Assembly: GCA_030248225.1 (NCBI GenBank)
Contig: JASANE010003394.1
Span: 1-64,000 of the forward strand
Origin: Trileptium ribeirensis
Lineage: Eukaryota > Nematoda > Enoplea > Enoplida > Thoracostomopsidae
Direction: 5' to 3'
Length of the DNA stretch: 64,000 nucleotides
Shown: in pieces, positions 1-12,140 of the stretch
Position numbering within the stretch: the stretch's first letter is position 1
Layout: every line of letters starts with the position of its first letter
Program-made: the position numbers and the translations under genes
Notes under the pieces: model-generated
The model's input: the letters and a program-made list of their open reading frames with translations, nothing else
What the model was told of the DNA's origin: nothing
Database searches by the model: none

Positions 1-621
1 ATGTAACGTCTTCGTTCAGTTACTGATAGATGCTCATATCTCACTTAGTAAACTCCAGCAGAAATTGTTGAATTGTTTGCTTGAACTTGAACGCCTGTGC
101 GGTTTGTAAGCGAATAAAATACTGAGAAGCCAATAACTAATCAATGCTAGGTTGACAAGATACTATCTGATCGTAACAATACCAATTACGGTGGCAGCCG
201 GTGTAGTGATTCATTCGCGACTGAAATAACTTGACTATGATCTTTGTGACAGCTGTGTGAAAAATCAGTAAAAAGATTATTCTTCAGTTACACAGCGCCG
301 TCATCGGACCCAGAGTATTTGTCACGTTTTTGCATCTGCTCCTCCGTAGTGCCTAGATTTTAAACTGCCATATGTAATCATTCATTCCCTTAAATATAAT
401 TTCTCTAATAATGCACTTAATGCAGTGTTCTGTTTTTGGCTTTACTTTAGTGTCCCAACATTTTTATCTATATGTCAGACGTGCTTCTTCTTTTTTGTAT
501 TGGCAATTGTGTCACTGTGGCTATGGGTTTTAGGTAAAACGGTTGTGTTATACAGTCTAAGCGATGCGATGATACGAAAATAATTGTATTCTCAAAATTC
601 TACCATAACTATTATTTATAG

Positions 622-3600
622 ATTTGGTCGCTTAGAAAAAGTCATTGCACCGCCCCAAACTTATTCCGGCTATTTTTTCTTTCTTTCGGTGCATTGACTT
701 TTGAACGTAAACCCAAAACCAGCAATTCCAAGATCCGAAAATTGTCTCGATCGCGGGGCGGTCGTCTTTTACTGAAGTTTTAGGTGACGCCCCTCAAACT
801 ATTCAAAATCGTGCCGGATGAGGCTGAGAAATTTACCATTAGTGGATTTTCCAAGCGGATCTTGAGGGTGATAATAATTATTGCATATTATAATACCATA
901 AATTTACTAGATCGTTTAGAACCAACACATACAATAGCAAGAAGTATAATGCGCAAAATAATGGAAAGAAAGAAATAGCCAGAAACGGGTAAGCCGCTTA
1001 TGTGGTAGCGGGTTCATTCAAAACTGTGTGAAGTAGTCTAGTTTAAAAATCTGTTCAAATTTCATGTAAAATTGTGCTGAACATGAAGTTTTAATAGGTT
1101 GATTTCGATTACATGTGGCTGCTGTAAGGTTCCTCAAAATTTATATTTTGACTCTGGTACACAAGGTTGACTGACTGGTACTTGAATACGTAATCATCTA
1201 ACTTTGCAGCTAATAACCTAATAGCATTGACTTGCATTTCGTATGGAAAATCTTAGTTCACAATTTGCTGAATTATCATCCGTTTTTTTGTCATTTCACA
1301 TGGATCTATTTCGTACAATTTCAGCAGGAAAAGTCAATTCTCGGCGCTTTTAGAACTTATCGCAAAGGTTTTGTTTTATTTCTAGTTTTATAATTGTTAT
1401 TTTTATTATTTTCTCTAGCTAGGTGACTAAATTAAGATTTGACAGCGATGCAAGTTAGAAATTACGGATCTATAAATTGGTTGATACAAGACGCATTCGG
1501 AACAAGTTCAAAACAAGCACCAGTGCAATACATGCCCGTACACTAGTCTTTCTACACGTTTACATTTTCTATGATTTAGCAATAAATTATGCGCTGTGGC
1601 GAGATGTAGCCGGTCATGTTCGCCTTATGTGGAAGCACGATTAACGAAATCAAAAGCAATGAGACTTACAGAATAATGATCGTCGGCGATGCAACGTCAG
1701 CTTTTAGCAGCTTTTAACACTCTTAACAACGAACTCGCGTTATAACAAGCACCTACATATGTCATACTCGGATATCAGTATTATTATTACCCTTAGCCAA
1801 CTATTGTTTTGGGTATAATTCTGGGATCAGGGGCTCATTTGTATATGCAACCTTTTCTGGCATATGAAGCCTGCACCGCTTACCCCCTCCTCCCCTTCTC
1901 CCCCGAGCAGCTCCCACCGTATCGCTGTAACTAACATTTAGACATACTCTAATTATTCAGATGTACTCATACGTCGGTGTTTCACACTTAATGAACAATA
2001 GTAATAGTACCTGTCATAATAAACAGAACGCTTAAAAAAATGGCTATTCCTAATTACTGCTGAAATTTTACTCAATGAAGTAGTTTATTTATTCAACGAA
2101 ATGGGTACATTTCATCTATCTGTCCGAAAAATAGCCTAGTGATGCCAACAATCTACATCAACGTCTAAGGTATTTTTCGTGACTGAAAATATGTTGTCAT
2201 TATTACTTTTAGGGATATAAGCCGCCTGACGAAGGTCCGTCCGAATATCAAACAATTCCGTTGAATAAAATCGAAGATTTTGGCGTTCATTGCAAGCAAT
2301 ACTATTCGCTCGATGTATCCTATTTCAAATCGGCACTAGATTCACAACTGCTCGATTCGCTTTGGAACAAATATTGGGTGAATACACTTAGTTCGGCAAA
2401 TTTAATTTCGGTAAGCGATTGTTGATTTAGTAATTTTATAAAAAAATTTAGACAACACAGCTGGAAAAACATAAAAATCGAAGAGAATAAATAATGTACA
2501 ACTTAAAATATCCAATTAGGAAGGACGCGGGAGTTTTGTACACACTACCAAAGGTAGATATTTCTTTCGGGCTTATAAATATTTAGTATATTTTCCAAAA
2601 TGAACAATTAAACAGTTTTTTGTGTGGTCGACTAATCAAAATTGGGGCATGAGATGGTGAATGGTGTCCGGTACATACAACCTCTCTACCAAACAAAATT
2701 TTTTGCCAATTTCGATTACAGTAGAATTGGCAATAATCTTCAGTTGATGTTCAGAAGTAGTCACGTCTGTTGAGCCATAAACATTGTTTGGTTTAATATT
2801 AACTATATAATATGTTAAATTATTATGGCTTTTCATTCATAACAGTTACTACGGATAAACCACGCATACTGCAATAACGGGAATACTGTCGACTAGTTTT
2901 TGTAACAATCAAATTCTTTCAGCGATTTTTCGATATTATATTATTTGCTCTGTAGGTCAAAGAGGGAATTCAAGCAGTGTTAATAAATTTTGGGATCTGG
3001 TAGTAATGTCACATTCGTTGTACAAGTTTTCGTAACTGTCACGACGTATGCGCAGGGTTCAACATTTTATTCTAGCAGTGGCCAAACCTTATCTGCTTTT
3101 GGGTGGAAGCTCACTGCTGTCTCTGTACAATTTAGATTTATAATCTTAGTATTTGTCAGTGAGCTAATTCATTGTGAAATTTGGATTCTATTGGTTTCCA
3201 TCGAAATCGGGTTTATAGATTCCGCTCAAATTATTCTTCAGGCCATGGGTCAAGTGAGGAGGAATATTTTCGTCAGCGAAGTGAGTGAAACGTGAGAACA
3301 AGATGTACCTGTTAAAAGAAAGAACATTTGGCACTGTTTGCAAGATTGGTTGCTTGTTCAGTGGAGCGGAATTGGGAAACCGCATGACATCCCTAATACT
3401 TCATTGTCGTCCGAACCACCCTTATTCAACTAAATTCATAATTCCTTAAATTCATTGTTCTGTATACTAAATTTTTTAAAATTTATTTACGGTATAACGT
3501 TGTTTTATAGCCTGGAAATATCTGTACGTCAGTTAAAAAGATCTGGAGGTATTGAAATATTTTGTTCCACCGATAATGAACATGGAGCCCTCAATAAACC

Positions 3601-4267
3601 CCCTCCTTCCCAGATCCTCTTCCTCTTCGCACCTTTGCAGGCCGTTCTACAGGACAAGAGGGTATAATGTTTTTGTGGCAACAGTCATTTTTCGCTTATT
3701 TACTGGTGACTACAAAACGTTGTCAATTGTGAATAGATGTTGAAGACGTTTAAGCGTTGTGTGGAGCGTTTTGCTTCTATTAAGGCTATGTTAATATAAA
3801 ATTTTACCCTTTCGATACATGTTGCGGCTTTCTGAAGTCTTGGCTGAAATTGTATGTGATGGAATTTTTGTATCGGATTTGTTTTGATGAGATTTGGAAT
3901 TAGCGAAAAAATGCTGAATAATGTCGTTTCGAAAATCTTTGGTTGAAATGCTTATTCAAGACTGGCTAGGTTGTTTTTAGAATATAACAAAAATGTTTTC
4001 ACGACTAGACGTACTTTTATGCATATCCGTGTTGTTTAGATATCATTTATTTAATGCATTATCTATACGTTCAAGCAAAATCGCGAAGATATAGAATCTG
4101 TAATATTTTTAGAATGCCGAGTATACGGTAGGTCAAATATTTGACCTTTCGGAAAAACTAGAACAAGTTGACGGCCAACTCTCCCGTTCGAGTGGTGGCT
4201 TTAGTCTCGGTGCGGATCCGTACGACAAGCGGACGGAAGATAAATTGAAAAAAATTTCTAAAGACAC
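622..4267 (+). pseudogene. CSN5: Truncated, decayed copy of CSN5
   Basis: This partial duplicate of the minus-strand CSN5 gene contains the equivalents of exons 4 (from 622), 5 (1,300-1,367), 6 (2,213-2,410) and 7 (4,113-4,267). Exons 6 and 7 still translate cleanly and match the right-arm copy. Exon 5 has lost its AG acceptor (CAC instead of CAG at 1,297-1,299) and carries two one-base insertions, giving a frameshift and stop. Exon 4 has one extra base near its start, and the part that should encode the JAMM metal-binding motif is replaced by unrelated-looking sequence. Exons 1-3 are absent because the arm ends at position 28. The copy cannot make an active deneddylase. Confidence 0.85.
2636..2836 (-). 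other. Short conserved reading frame in CSN5 intron 6, possibly copia-like
   Basis: This 66-codon frame has the same predicted protein in both arms (partner 15,390-15,590, plus strand). It ends in ..[14 protein letters not shown], which resembles the LYVPxLxxNL segment upstream of the integrase in Ty1/copia polyproteins. No other copia domain is present, so this would be a small fragment at most. Confidence 0.22.
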
Positions 4268-4950
4268 GTTAGTGGACAAATTTTTTCTTATTTCCTGTTT
4301 TATTTGAAAGAAAACTCTATGTACTTACATACTTCCCCGATTTAACAAAGATTATTTGCATTTGGTAAGTGATCCTTTTGGTATGCTCATAAATGTTATT
4401 AATGGCTTATTTTGTGAAAAAATATGATCAACTGATTGATCAATTTGGGTTGACGATATGAAGCTGTGTAGTATTTGTACATCTTAAGTTGTGTATGATA
4501 ATATCTCAGTTACCAAACAGTGATTCCAATTAAATATGGCAGTCGGGTTAGCGTTTGCCGGCCCGACCAGACCAGTAGCCAAGCCGACCCTGACTTAATC
4601 ATACTTTATAAACCTCACATGCTGGATAACGGAATCCAATTATATAAAAAACTATGGTAACATTTAAACGCAGAATGGATCATGAAGTTGAAGAAAGCTA
4701 GTAAAATTGTTTGCTATGACGGTTAGCAAGCGTGTCTCAATTCCAAAATGCCAAACCATTATGTCGCAGTTTCAACGTAGGCAAACCGAGGCCATCAAGT
4801 CTGTTAAAACATGACGGATCTTGAATCGACATATGTGAGAGTATTTAACGATACAAACACATGTTTGACCGATCCTGCCAGATTTATTTTACCGCATTTT
4901 TACCATATTTTATATGGACTGCTAACTTTTTTACCCCTGTTCAATCTTAA

Positions 4951-5181
4951 AGATGCTGCTATGATCCTGGTGAGCGTCATCCCACTCTAGGCAGCTCTCG
5001 CTACATTTTTTTAAGCAGCAGTGCCGGCAACTTTAATCGATTTGCAAACTGTAACGGGGTACATGATATGAAGTTGCTTTGTGGCGAAAATTCTAAGGCC
5101 GACTCTTTCGAAACACTTTTATTTGAAAACAACATTGTCGTTCATTATACCCCGCTTCAGCACTCTACCCAAAACATTTGA
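4951..5181 (+). other. Stop-free frame of 76 codons, open only in the left arm
   Basis: After a TAA at 4,948-4,950 the plus strand stays open to TGA at 5,179-5,181, with balanced amino-acid composition and no early ATG. It follows a string ending in AAAG that could act as a splice acceptor. In the right arm the run of seven T at about 5,006 is reduced to six, which closes the frame. It may be an exon of an unrecognised gene or chance. It overlaps the antisense frame 5,119-5,580 by about 60 bases, so at most one of them is likely to be real. Confidence 0.22.
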
Positions 5182-5580
5182 AGTTATAACATTTTTATAA
5201 ATTTGATTTGGGGTGTCAAAGCTGATGGACCTTGGGTAATACCATTGTCGATTTAAAAAATAGTTGATTAAATCAGCATGCGTAGAAAAATGTTTTATAT
5301 CGGCTAGTCGTTTAAAAAAATCGCACATGTGCGACATGTAACTGGCAAATGTACGTGCCAATTGAATGGAATCGCACTGGCAATGGAGCCAATGCGCTTC
5401 AATATCAATCATCTTATCCGTGTTTACGAAGCAACAAACACAAATGGCACAACTACCGTGAACGCTAATTTTATAAGGTTCAGATAGTGATTTTGACAAA
5501 AGACCAATGCATGGTCTGCACTCCTGGCGTAGACACCATAAATTGGTAAACCTTAAAAACGGTTGGTTTGTACAAACCAT
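5119..5580 (-). CDS. Hypothetical protein, Cys-rich, 153 codons
   Basis: An uninterrupted ATG-to-TAA frame encodes 153 residues, with a cysteine/histidine-rich middle section (several Cys and His between residues about 40 and 90) and a basic C-terminus. I do not recognise the family. In the right arm the same sequence (about 12,656-13,090, plus strand) is broken by one-base deletions, for example after the CACACC at 12,718-12,723 and in the AACACGGATAG near 12,811. It could be a real exon, a degraded element protein, or a chance frame. Confidence 0.28.
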   Translation of the reverse strand: MVCTNQPFLRFTNLWCLRQECRPCIGLLSKSLSEPYKISVHGSCAICVCCFVNTDKMIDIEAHWLHCQCDSIQLARTFASYMSHMCDFFKRLADIKHFSTHADLINYFLNRQWYYPRSISFDTPNQIYKNVITSNVLGRVLKRGIMNDNVVFK

Positions 5581-6116
5581 AACAGCAAAAACGGTCTCTT
5601 AAATAAGTTTTTATGACCACTTCCTGTTATTTTGGGCATCGTGCGCCTAATGTAAATCCAAATCACATATGACTGCAAAATTTCGTCCCAAATGTGTCAA
5701 CATGACGCGGCAAATATAATTAGGTACAGAACTTTTCAGCGCGGCTAGTTGGATTACGGTATAATACATGGTGCGGACGGCGCGGTGCTTCCGCAAACTT
5801 AGATATGTCTTCGAGATTAGTTATGGGCCAGGATATGGTTTACTATATCTGGGAATCTGGATAAAATTGTTGAATATATTATCCATTTGATCAGTATATC
5901 CGGAATAGACAACCGCATGCCTAAAATTGCACAGTTTCATTTAAACTATGCAAAAATTGTATACCACAATTTGCCATTAACTATTTCGTCTGTATTTTAT
6001 GATGTATTTAAGTTTTGAGGCATAAACGGAACATTCTTTTTTTTAACAGTGCTTTTTTATACCAATATCTTGCTGTGTAACTCATACTCAGCCTGATTCT
6101 GATCTGACCCTCCGGA

Positions 6117-6590
6117 ATGGAAGGCCGCCATCGTGTTACACAGTTCGCGCCATTGGTTGCGGTCGTTGGCACACGTGATCATCTCCTGGAACGGGTTGGC
6201 TTTCTAGCGTGCTCTCGGGATGAAGCGGAATGCGTTCTCCATGTCTCGCGCAGCTTGTCGTTTCAACGTTTGGACAGCTCGTCCACTTGGTCTTTCCAAG
6301 GAGGCTGGAGTTGGCGATTTTAGCAGTAGCTTTGGCATGCAGTGGTTCTTCATTCGCAGGACATGTCCTAGCAGGCTGTGGCGGAGAGTTCTGAAGGTGT
6401 TGAGACAGCGGGTCGTGTTGGCACCAGCGCAAGATATAGGCGCCTCGATGGTGATCGATTCTGGAAACCCCCAGGATACATCTTTGGCAGAAATTTTCGA
6501 AAACGTTGATTGTTTGTAGCTTGCACTGGCGCACAGTCCAGGTTGAGGCGCCACAGAACAACACTGGGCGGATTCTTGCATTATACACTA
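6117..6590 (-). mobile_element. 3' fragment of a non-LTR retrotransposon (RTE-like), left arm
   Basis: The minus strand encodes the C-terminal part of a non-LTR polyprotein. It opens with the YNARIRPVLFCGASTWTVR segment that follows the reverse transcriptase core, continues with LGVSRIDH, and ends shortly before 6,117. Order and wording match RTE-type elements known from invertebrates. The frame changes near 6,370-6,400, so this copy is broken. It is also in the right arm, so insertion predates the duplication. Confidence 0.75.
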
Positions 6591-7273
6591 TGAGTTTTGT
6601 TTTGAGCGATATCTCAGATGATAACCAAACTCTGGCCAGCTTGATGCGTGTCTAGCTTTGGCCACACGGCACACGATATCGCGTTCAGAGTGTAACTTAC
6701 ACTACGCCTATTTTAATAAACAGTAATTAAATTATAATGAACATCATTTCATGTTAATAATAATTATTTATTCTAAATAAAGTGGAGATTTCGGATATTT
6801 TTTGGTATTTGCGGGATCTAGATGGGTACCATGGCATTGTAAACCGGAGAAGCGGGGTCGACAAAGGTTGTCATCTTGCAAGTGAAATCCAAACAACCAG
6901 ATCTAAATACTTAATTTCTGACAGAAACTGAAAGTTAGTAGTCTGAATTTGGTTATTTGAATTTAGAAATTTCCAGAAATATACGCAACGTAACAGGATA
7001 TCATTTTTAAAATTATATAATCTCTGAATTCTCAAGATATAAGGTAAAAGTTTTTTGTTCAAACTACGCCATATTCCTTAAAAGAACTCGTGCTAGATTT
7101 TGAAAAATGTCCTGGTACGTCATATATATAGAACATTGTAGAGAAATCTTTTAACCTTTGACGTATGTAGTTCTTCTTGTGAAACTTAATACAGAACAAC
7201 TTAGTTGGTTTCGTATCGTTTGGCTGCGCATTGCTATTCGCTCGCGTTGTGAGGAGCCTTAAGGATCCGAACA

Positions 7274-7343
7274 GCGTCGTTGTAGCTCAGTGGTTAGCGA
7301 GCTCAACTCTAACTTAAACGTTGTGGATCCTGCAACAATTTGT
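7274..7343 (+). tRNA. tRNA-like sequence (pseudogene or SINE head), left arm
   Basis: TAGCTCAGTGGTTAG matches the tRNA A box and D arm, with a perfect 4-bp D stem (GCTC/GAGC). It is followed at T-arm distance by a 5-bp stem GTTGT/GCAAC closing the 7-base loop GGATCCT. The acceptor and anticodon stems do not pair, so this is not a functional tRNA; a tRNA pseudogene or tRNA-derived SINE head is likely. Confidence 0.4.
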
Positions 7344-8375
7344 TCAAAGATAGTCGAAATCACATTAATTCATAAAACAATGGGTTAAACCGACTAAAAT
7401 AGGACCGGCGTGGTCAAAAAATTAAATTATACTATGTTTATTTTGAGGCCATGAGCACATTTATCAACCCGACCTGTGTACTGCAGGTTTCTTTCTTATT
7501 TAAAATGACATTTTTCATTACAATCGCAACACCAAAGGTCGATTTCAGAAATGTGGATAATCCAAAAATCGACGTAGAATTAAAAAAGCAAAAAAACTGT
7601 GACTCGCAAAGGAGCATAAGTCCAAAAAATGCCAAATTTTGGACGGGGTTTTTGTTATAGCTAACAAAACTAAATAAAAACTCATAAATTTTGACTCGCA
7701 CCTTCTAGCTGCGACCGTGCCGCTGTCACTATGCCGCTGCAGGAAGATGAATAAAAACTAAAAACATTTCACTGGACCAGTGTGGCTTAACTGAATGCGG
7801 TACATAGTTTAGCCTCCGGGGTTTCATGATCAAAGGCCGCTATGCCATAGCTACCTAGACCTTTCTTAGCGTTTTGCTTCACGAAAATCCTGAACCGTTA
7901 TTCTCGTTTGACTACGGTTAAGTTTGACCTACTTGTGCCAAAGGCAAAACCGTCATGATTGCTTCAAGGAAACACACTGAATGGGACGCGTTGTGAAATC
8001 GTTGACAGATTTATCCAAGCCTGATTGCTCTCGATCCTGCACAACTACGTCTACTTTAGAAAACTCGCGCAACTTTTGCAAAACTGCCGCTGGTAGACCG
8101 CTACGTCTATTGGTGGCTGCTTACTATCCTTACTTAAGAACTTGCGAATTATTTTAATATCGAACCTTTATCTAGATCTAAATATTCCCAACGTTATGGT
8201 GGTTATTCCTACCCAATACCCATCGGCCACTATGAGATGGTCAGCCATAAAGCTAAAAAACTCACAATTCACAGGTTTGAAAATGGAGTATTTGGGTTTC
8301 AAACTGACCAGTAATCCGAGATTATCAAATGAAGTGTCTTGGTCTCATTGGCCTAAAGGCAAATATGTATTACAC

Positions 8376-9870
8376 GTCAATTGCTCATACTGGCTGATTA
8401 GATGAATCACCACTTCGCAAGTACAGCTCCAAAAAATCTTTGCACAGGCGACGGTGACAAAAATCCAACAAAATATTTAAAAGGTTTTATAGCTTGACAA
8501 ATCTATGCATCTCTAAAGTTGTTTATACCTTAAAAATATTGCTATTCTTGAGAAAAAAATCTTTATCCAAACCACTACAAACAGGTGCCTAAACCGGCAA
8601 TGGTCCGGGATAAATTTTTTCATACATTTGCCCAAACGAACTCGGCATCACACTTTTACCTCATGAGCCCCCCATTGCCACCGGTCTGCCGAAATCCCGT
8701 AATTACGGAGAGAATATAATTAACCCAAGAAGAACCCAACATTTTTCACTTGTCAAATCCTAATATAACAGAAATATAAATAGATTTAGCATCAGCGTAG
8801 ATAAAAACGAAAGCAGAAATATTGTAAACTTTAGGAGCAGTTTAGAATTTATGCCCGAAAGATTGTATTGGCAAACAGGGACCGCCCAGATGCTGCTGAA
8901 ACATATTTTGCAAGTTCTGTAAACTTGCGCCTATCGTAACTGATTTTGTTTTGCTCGTCAGGTAGAGCTGCAAATATATATTTTAGCGCTTCATTTAGCA
9001 ATCAAATGCCAAAACAGTAAAAAAGAACGCTTGCTCTGTTTCAAGGGTGCTAGTAGCGCTTGGATAAAGACGGGTAGAGACGTCTGCCCACGGATCAGGT
9101 CGAGTTGAAGTAAGCGATGCCAAATGTTTTCTCGTTTAAAGATTATAAATATAAGTTATATAACCGAAAATTTAGGTTTGAAATACGTACCCTAAACAGG
9201 CCGAATTAAAGCATCATGATACCTTTGTTTGTAGTTTGAGTTTTCCGTATACTTAAAATACTTTCCATGAAATTTAATACAAGTATTCTAAGATTTTTGC
9301 AGCACCAGGTATTCTTTTAAAATTCACAGGATTATTCTTTGAAATTTTACATAATTTTAAATAAGATTTGTATTTTGGAAAAATAATGCTTTAAAAATTC
9401 AAGGAATGGTCTTTTGAATTTTAAATGAATATCTGATGGTGGAAAAATCTTAGAATACTTGTCTTAAATTTCATAGAAAGTATTTCGAATGAAATGCCAC
9501 TGACGCGTTGCTATGTTGAGTATATTCCTGGATTTCACATTTACTGTGATGCCCCATGCGTGCACTAGAATTACACTAATGCACCATAAAGAAATTTTAA
9601 ACACATCTCCACTAGTGACGGATAAGGATGTTCGAATATCCATCCCAATACGATTTCATATACGGATATTATCCGTGATGTCGGCATAATCCGGATAACC
9701 TAATATTGCATTTCATGACCAGGCGCAAAATATTGTTGTTAGAGAACAGCAAAACATTGATTCGATAATTCCGGAATGTCACTCGCTGTTTACAGATACA
9801 ATTTTATATAACCATCTGGGAAGAGGTTTTGTCGTTATATGTATTGTTTTGGCTCTAGGGGTCATTTTAG
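8376..9870. other. Spacer between palindrome arms
   Basis: This AT-rich unique segment of about 1.5 kb separates the two arms. No protein-coding gene is recognisable. It holds a short hairpin element (9,254-9,487). Confidence 0.7.
9254..9487. repeat. Small hairpin (MITE-like) element in the spacer
   Basis: About 50 bases at 9,256-9,306 reappear as the reverse complement at 9,437-9,486. Both contain the core ATGAAATTTAA and the string CAAGTATTCTAAGATTTTT. The enclosed 130 bases are AT-rich and non-coding. The shape is that of a foldback MITE; no clear target-site duplication was seen. Confidence 0.6.
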
Positions 9871-10904
9871 TGTATAATACATATTTTGCCTTTAGGCCAA
9901 TGAGACCAAGACACTTCATTTGATAATCTCGGATTACTGGTCAGTTTGAAACCCAAATACCTCATTTTCAAACCTGTGAATTGTGAGTTTTTTAGCTTTA
10001 TGGCTGACCATCTCATAGTGGCCGATGGGTATTGGGTAGGAATAACCACCATAACGTTGGGAATATTTAGATCTAGATGAAGGTTCGATATTAAAATAAT
10101 TCGCAAGTTCTTAAGTAAGGATAGTAAGCAGCCACCAATAGACGTAGCGGTCTACCAGCGGCAGTTTTGCAAAAGTTGCGCGAGTTTTCTAAAGTAGACG
10201 TAGTTGTGCAGGATCGAGAGCAATCAGGCTTGGATAAATCTGTCAACGATTTCACAACGCGTCCCATTCAGTGTGTTTCCTTGAAGCAATCATGACGGTT
10301 TTGCCTTTGGCACAAGTAGGTCAAACTTAACCGTAGTCAAACGAGAATAACGGTTCAGGATTTTCGTGAAGCAAAACGCTAAGAAAGGTCTAGGTAGCTA
10401 TGGCATAGCGGCCTTTGATCATGAAACCCCGGAGGCTAAACTATGTACCGCATTCAGTTAAGCCACACTGGTCCAGTGAAATGTTTTTAGTTTTTATTCA
10501 TCTTCCTGCAGCGGCATAGTGACAGCGGCACGGTCGCAGCTAGAGGGTGCGAGTCAAAATTTATGAGTTTTTATTTAGTTTTGTTAGCTATAACAAAAAC
10601 CCCGTCCAAAATTTGGCATTTTTTGGACTTATGCTCCTTTGCGAGTCACAGTTTTTTTGCTTTTTTAATTCTACGTCGATTTTTGGATTATCCACATTTC
10701 TGAAATCGACCTTTGGTGTTGCGATTGTAATGAAAAATGTCATTTTAAATAAGAAAGAAACCTGCAGTACACAGGTCGGGTTGATAAATGTGCTCATGGC
10801 CTCAAAATAAACATAGTATAATTTAATTTTTTGACCACGCCGGTCCTATTTTAGTCGGTTTAACCCATTGTTTTATGAATTAATGTGATTTCGACTATCT
10901 TTGA

Positions 10905-10976
10905 CCAAATTGTTGCAGGATCCACAACGTTTACGTTAAAGTTGCGCTCGCTAACCACTGAGCTACGACGACGCTG
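10905..10976 (-). tRNA. tRNA-like sequence (pseudogene or SINE head), right arm
   Basis: This inverted partner of the site at 7,274 keeps the same A-box, D-arm and T-arm features. It differs at a few positions in the anticodon region. It shows no paired anticodon stem. Confidence 0.4.
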
Positions 10977-11659
10977 TTGCTCGGATCTTTAATGCTCTTC
11001 ACAACGCGAGTGAATAGCAATACGCAGCCAAACGATACGAAACCAACTAAGTTGTTCTGTATTAAGTTTCACAAGAAGAACTACATACGTCAAAGGGTTA
11101 AAAGATTTCTCTACAATGTTCTATATATATGACGTACCAGGACATTTTTCAAAATCTAGCACGAGTTCTTTTAAGGAATATGGCGTAGTTTGAACAAAAA
11201 ACTTTTACCTTATATCTTGAGAATTCAGAGATTATATAATTTTAAAAATGATATCCTGTTACGTTGCGTATATTTCTGGAAATTTCTAAATTCAAATAAC
11301 CAAATTCAGACTACTAACTTTCAGTTTCTGTCAGAAATTAAGTATTTAGATCTGGTTGTTTGGATTTCACTTGCAAGATGACAACCTTTGTCGACCCCGC
11401 TTCTCCGGTTTACAATGCCATGGTACCCCATCTAGATCCCGCAAATACCAAAAAATATCCGAAATCTCCACTTTATTTAGAATAAATAATTATTATTAAC
11501 ATGAAATGATGTTCATTATAATTTAATTACTGTTTATTAAAATAGGCGTAGTGTAAGTTACACTCTGAACGCGATATCGTGTGCCGTGTGGCCAAAGCTA
11601 GACACGCATCAAGCTGGCCAGAGTTTGGTTATCATCTGAGATATCGCTCAAAACAAAAC

Positions 11660-12140
11660 TCATAGTGTATAATGCAAGAATCCGCCCAGTGTTGTTCTGT
11701 GGCGCCTCAACCTGGACTGTGCGCCAGTGCAAGCTACAAACAATCAACGTTTTCGAAAATTTCTGCCAAAGACGTATCCTGGGGGTTTCCAGAATCGATC
11801 ACCATCGAGGCGCCTATATCTTGCGCTGGTGCCAACACGACCCGCTGTCTCAACACCTTCAGAAGCTCCGCTGCAGTCTGCTAGGACATGTCCTGCGAAT
11901 GAAGAACCACCGCATGCCAAAGCTACTGCTAAAATCGCCAACTCCAGCCTCCTTGGAAAGACCAAGTGGACGAGCTGTCCAAACGTTGAAACGACAAGCT
12001 GCGCGAGACATGGAGAACGCATTCCGCTTCATCCCGAGAGCACGCTAGAAAGCCAACCCGTTCCAGGAGATGATCACGTGTGCCAACGACCGCAACCAAT
12101 GGCGCGAACTGTGTAACATGATGGCGGCCCTCCATTCCGG
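11660..12140 (+). mobile_element. 3' fragment of a non-LTR retrotransposon (RTE-like), right arm
   Basis: This is the partner of 6,117-6,590 on the opposite strand. Here the C-terminal frame from 11,665 is open for 127 codons, including GHVLRMKNHRMPKLLL, which follows the reverse transcriptase core in this type of element. There is no reverse transcriptase core or endonuclease upstream, so it is a 5'-truncated dead copy. Confidence 0.75.

Larger units (their letters stand above)
28..8375 (+). repeat. Left arm of giant inverted duplication
   Basis: This stretch is the reverse complement of 9,871-18,166. The match is followed by many landmarks: the CSN5 exon series, the fragment near 2,636-2,836, the non-LTR fragment at 6,117-6,590, the tRNA-like site at 7,274 and the ORF-like stretch from 8,142. 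Paired coordinates sum to about 18,195-18,248, so small indels have accumulated. Identity is very high apart from scattered substitutions, one-base indels and one strongly diverged patch around 640-800. Outside position 28 the two flanks no longer match. Because introns and old transposon fragments are shared, this is a segmental duplication and not the terminal repeats of one element. Confidence 0.93.

Noticed and set aside
4951..5060. Final exon of CSN5 starting after the AAAG at 4,951 (right arm near 13,290)
   Set aside because: The phase fits exon 7, but apart from one Cys the translation has no similarity to the CSN5 C-terminus, so it was not added to the gene model.
6220..6519. Open frames on the plus strand at 6,117-6,519
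   Set aside because: They lie antisense to the non-LTR C-terminal coding sequence and look like its shadows.
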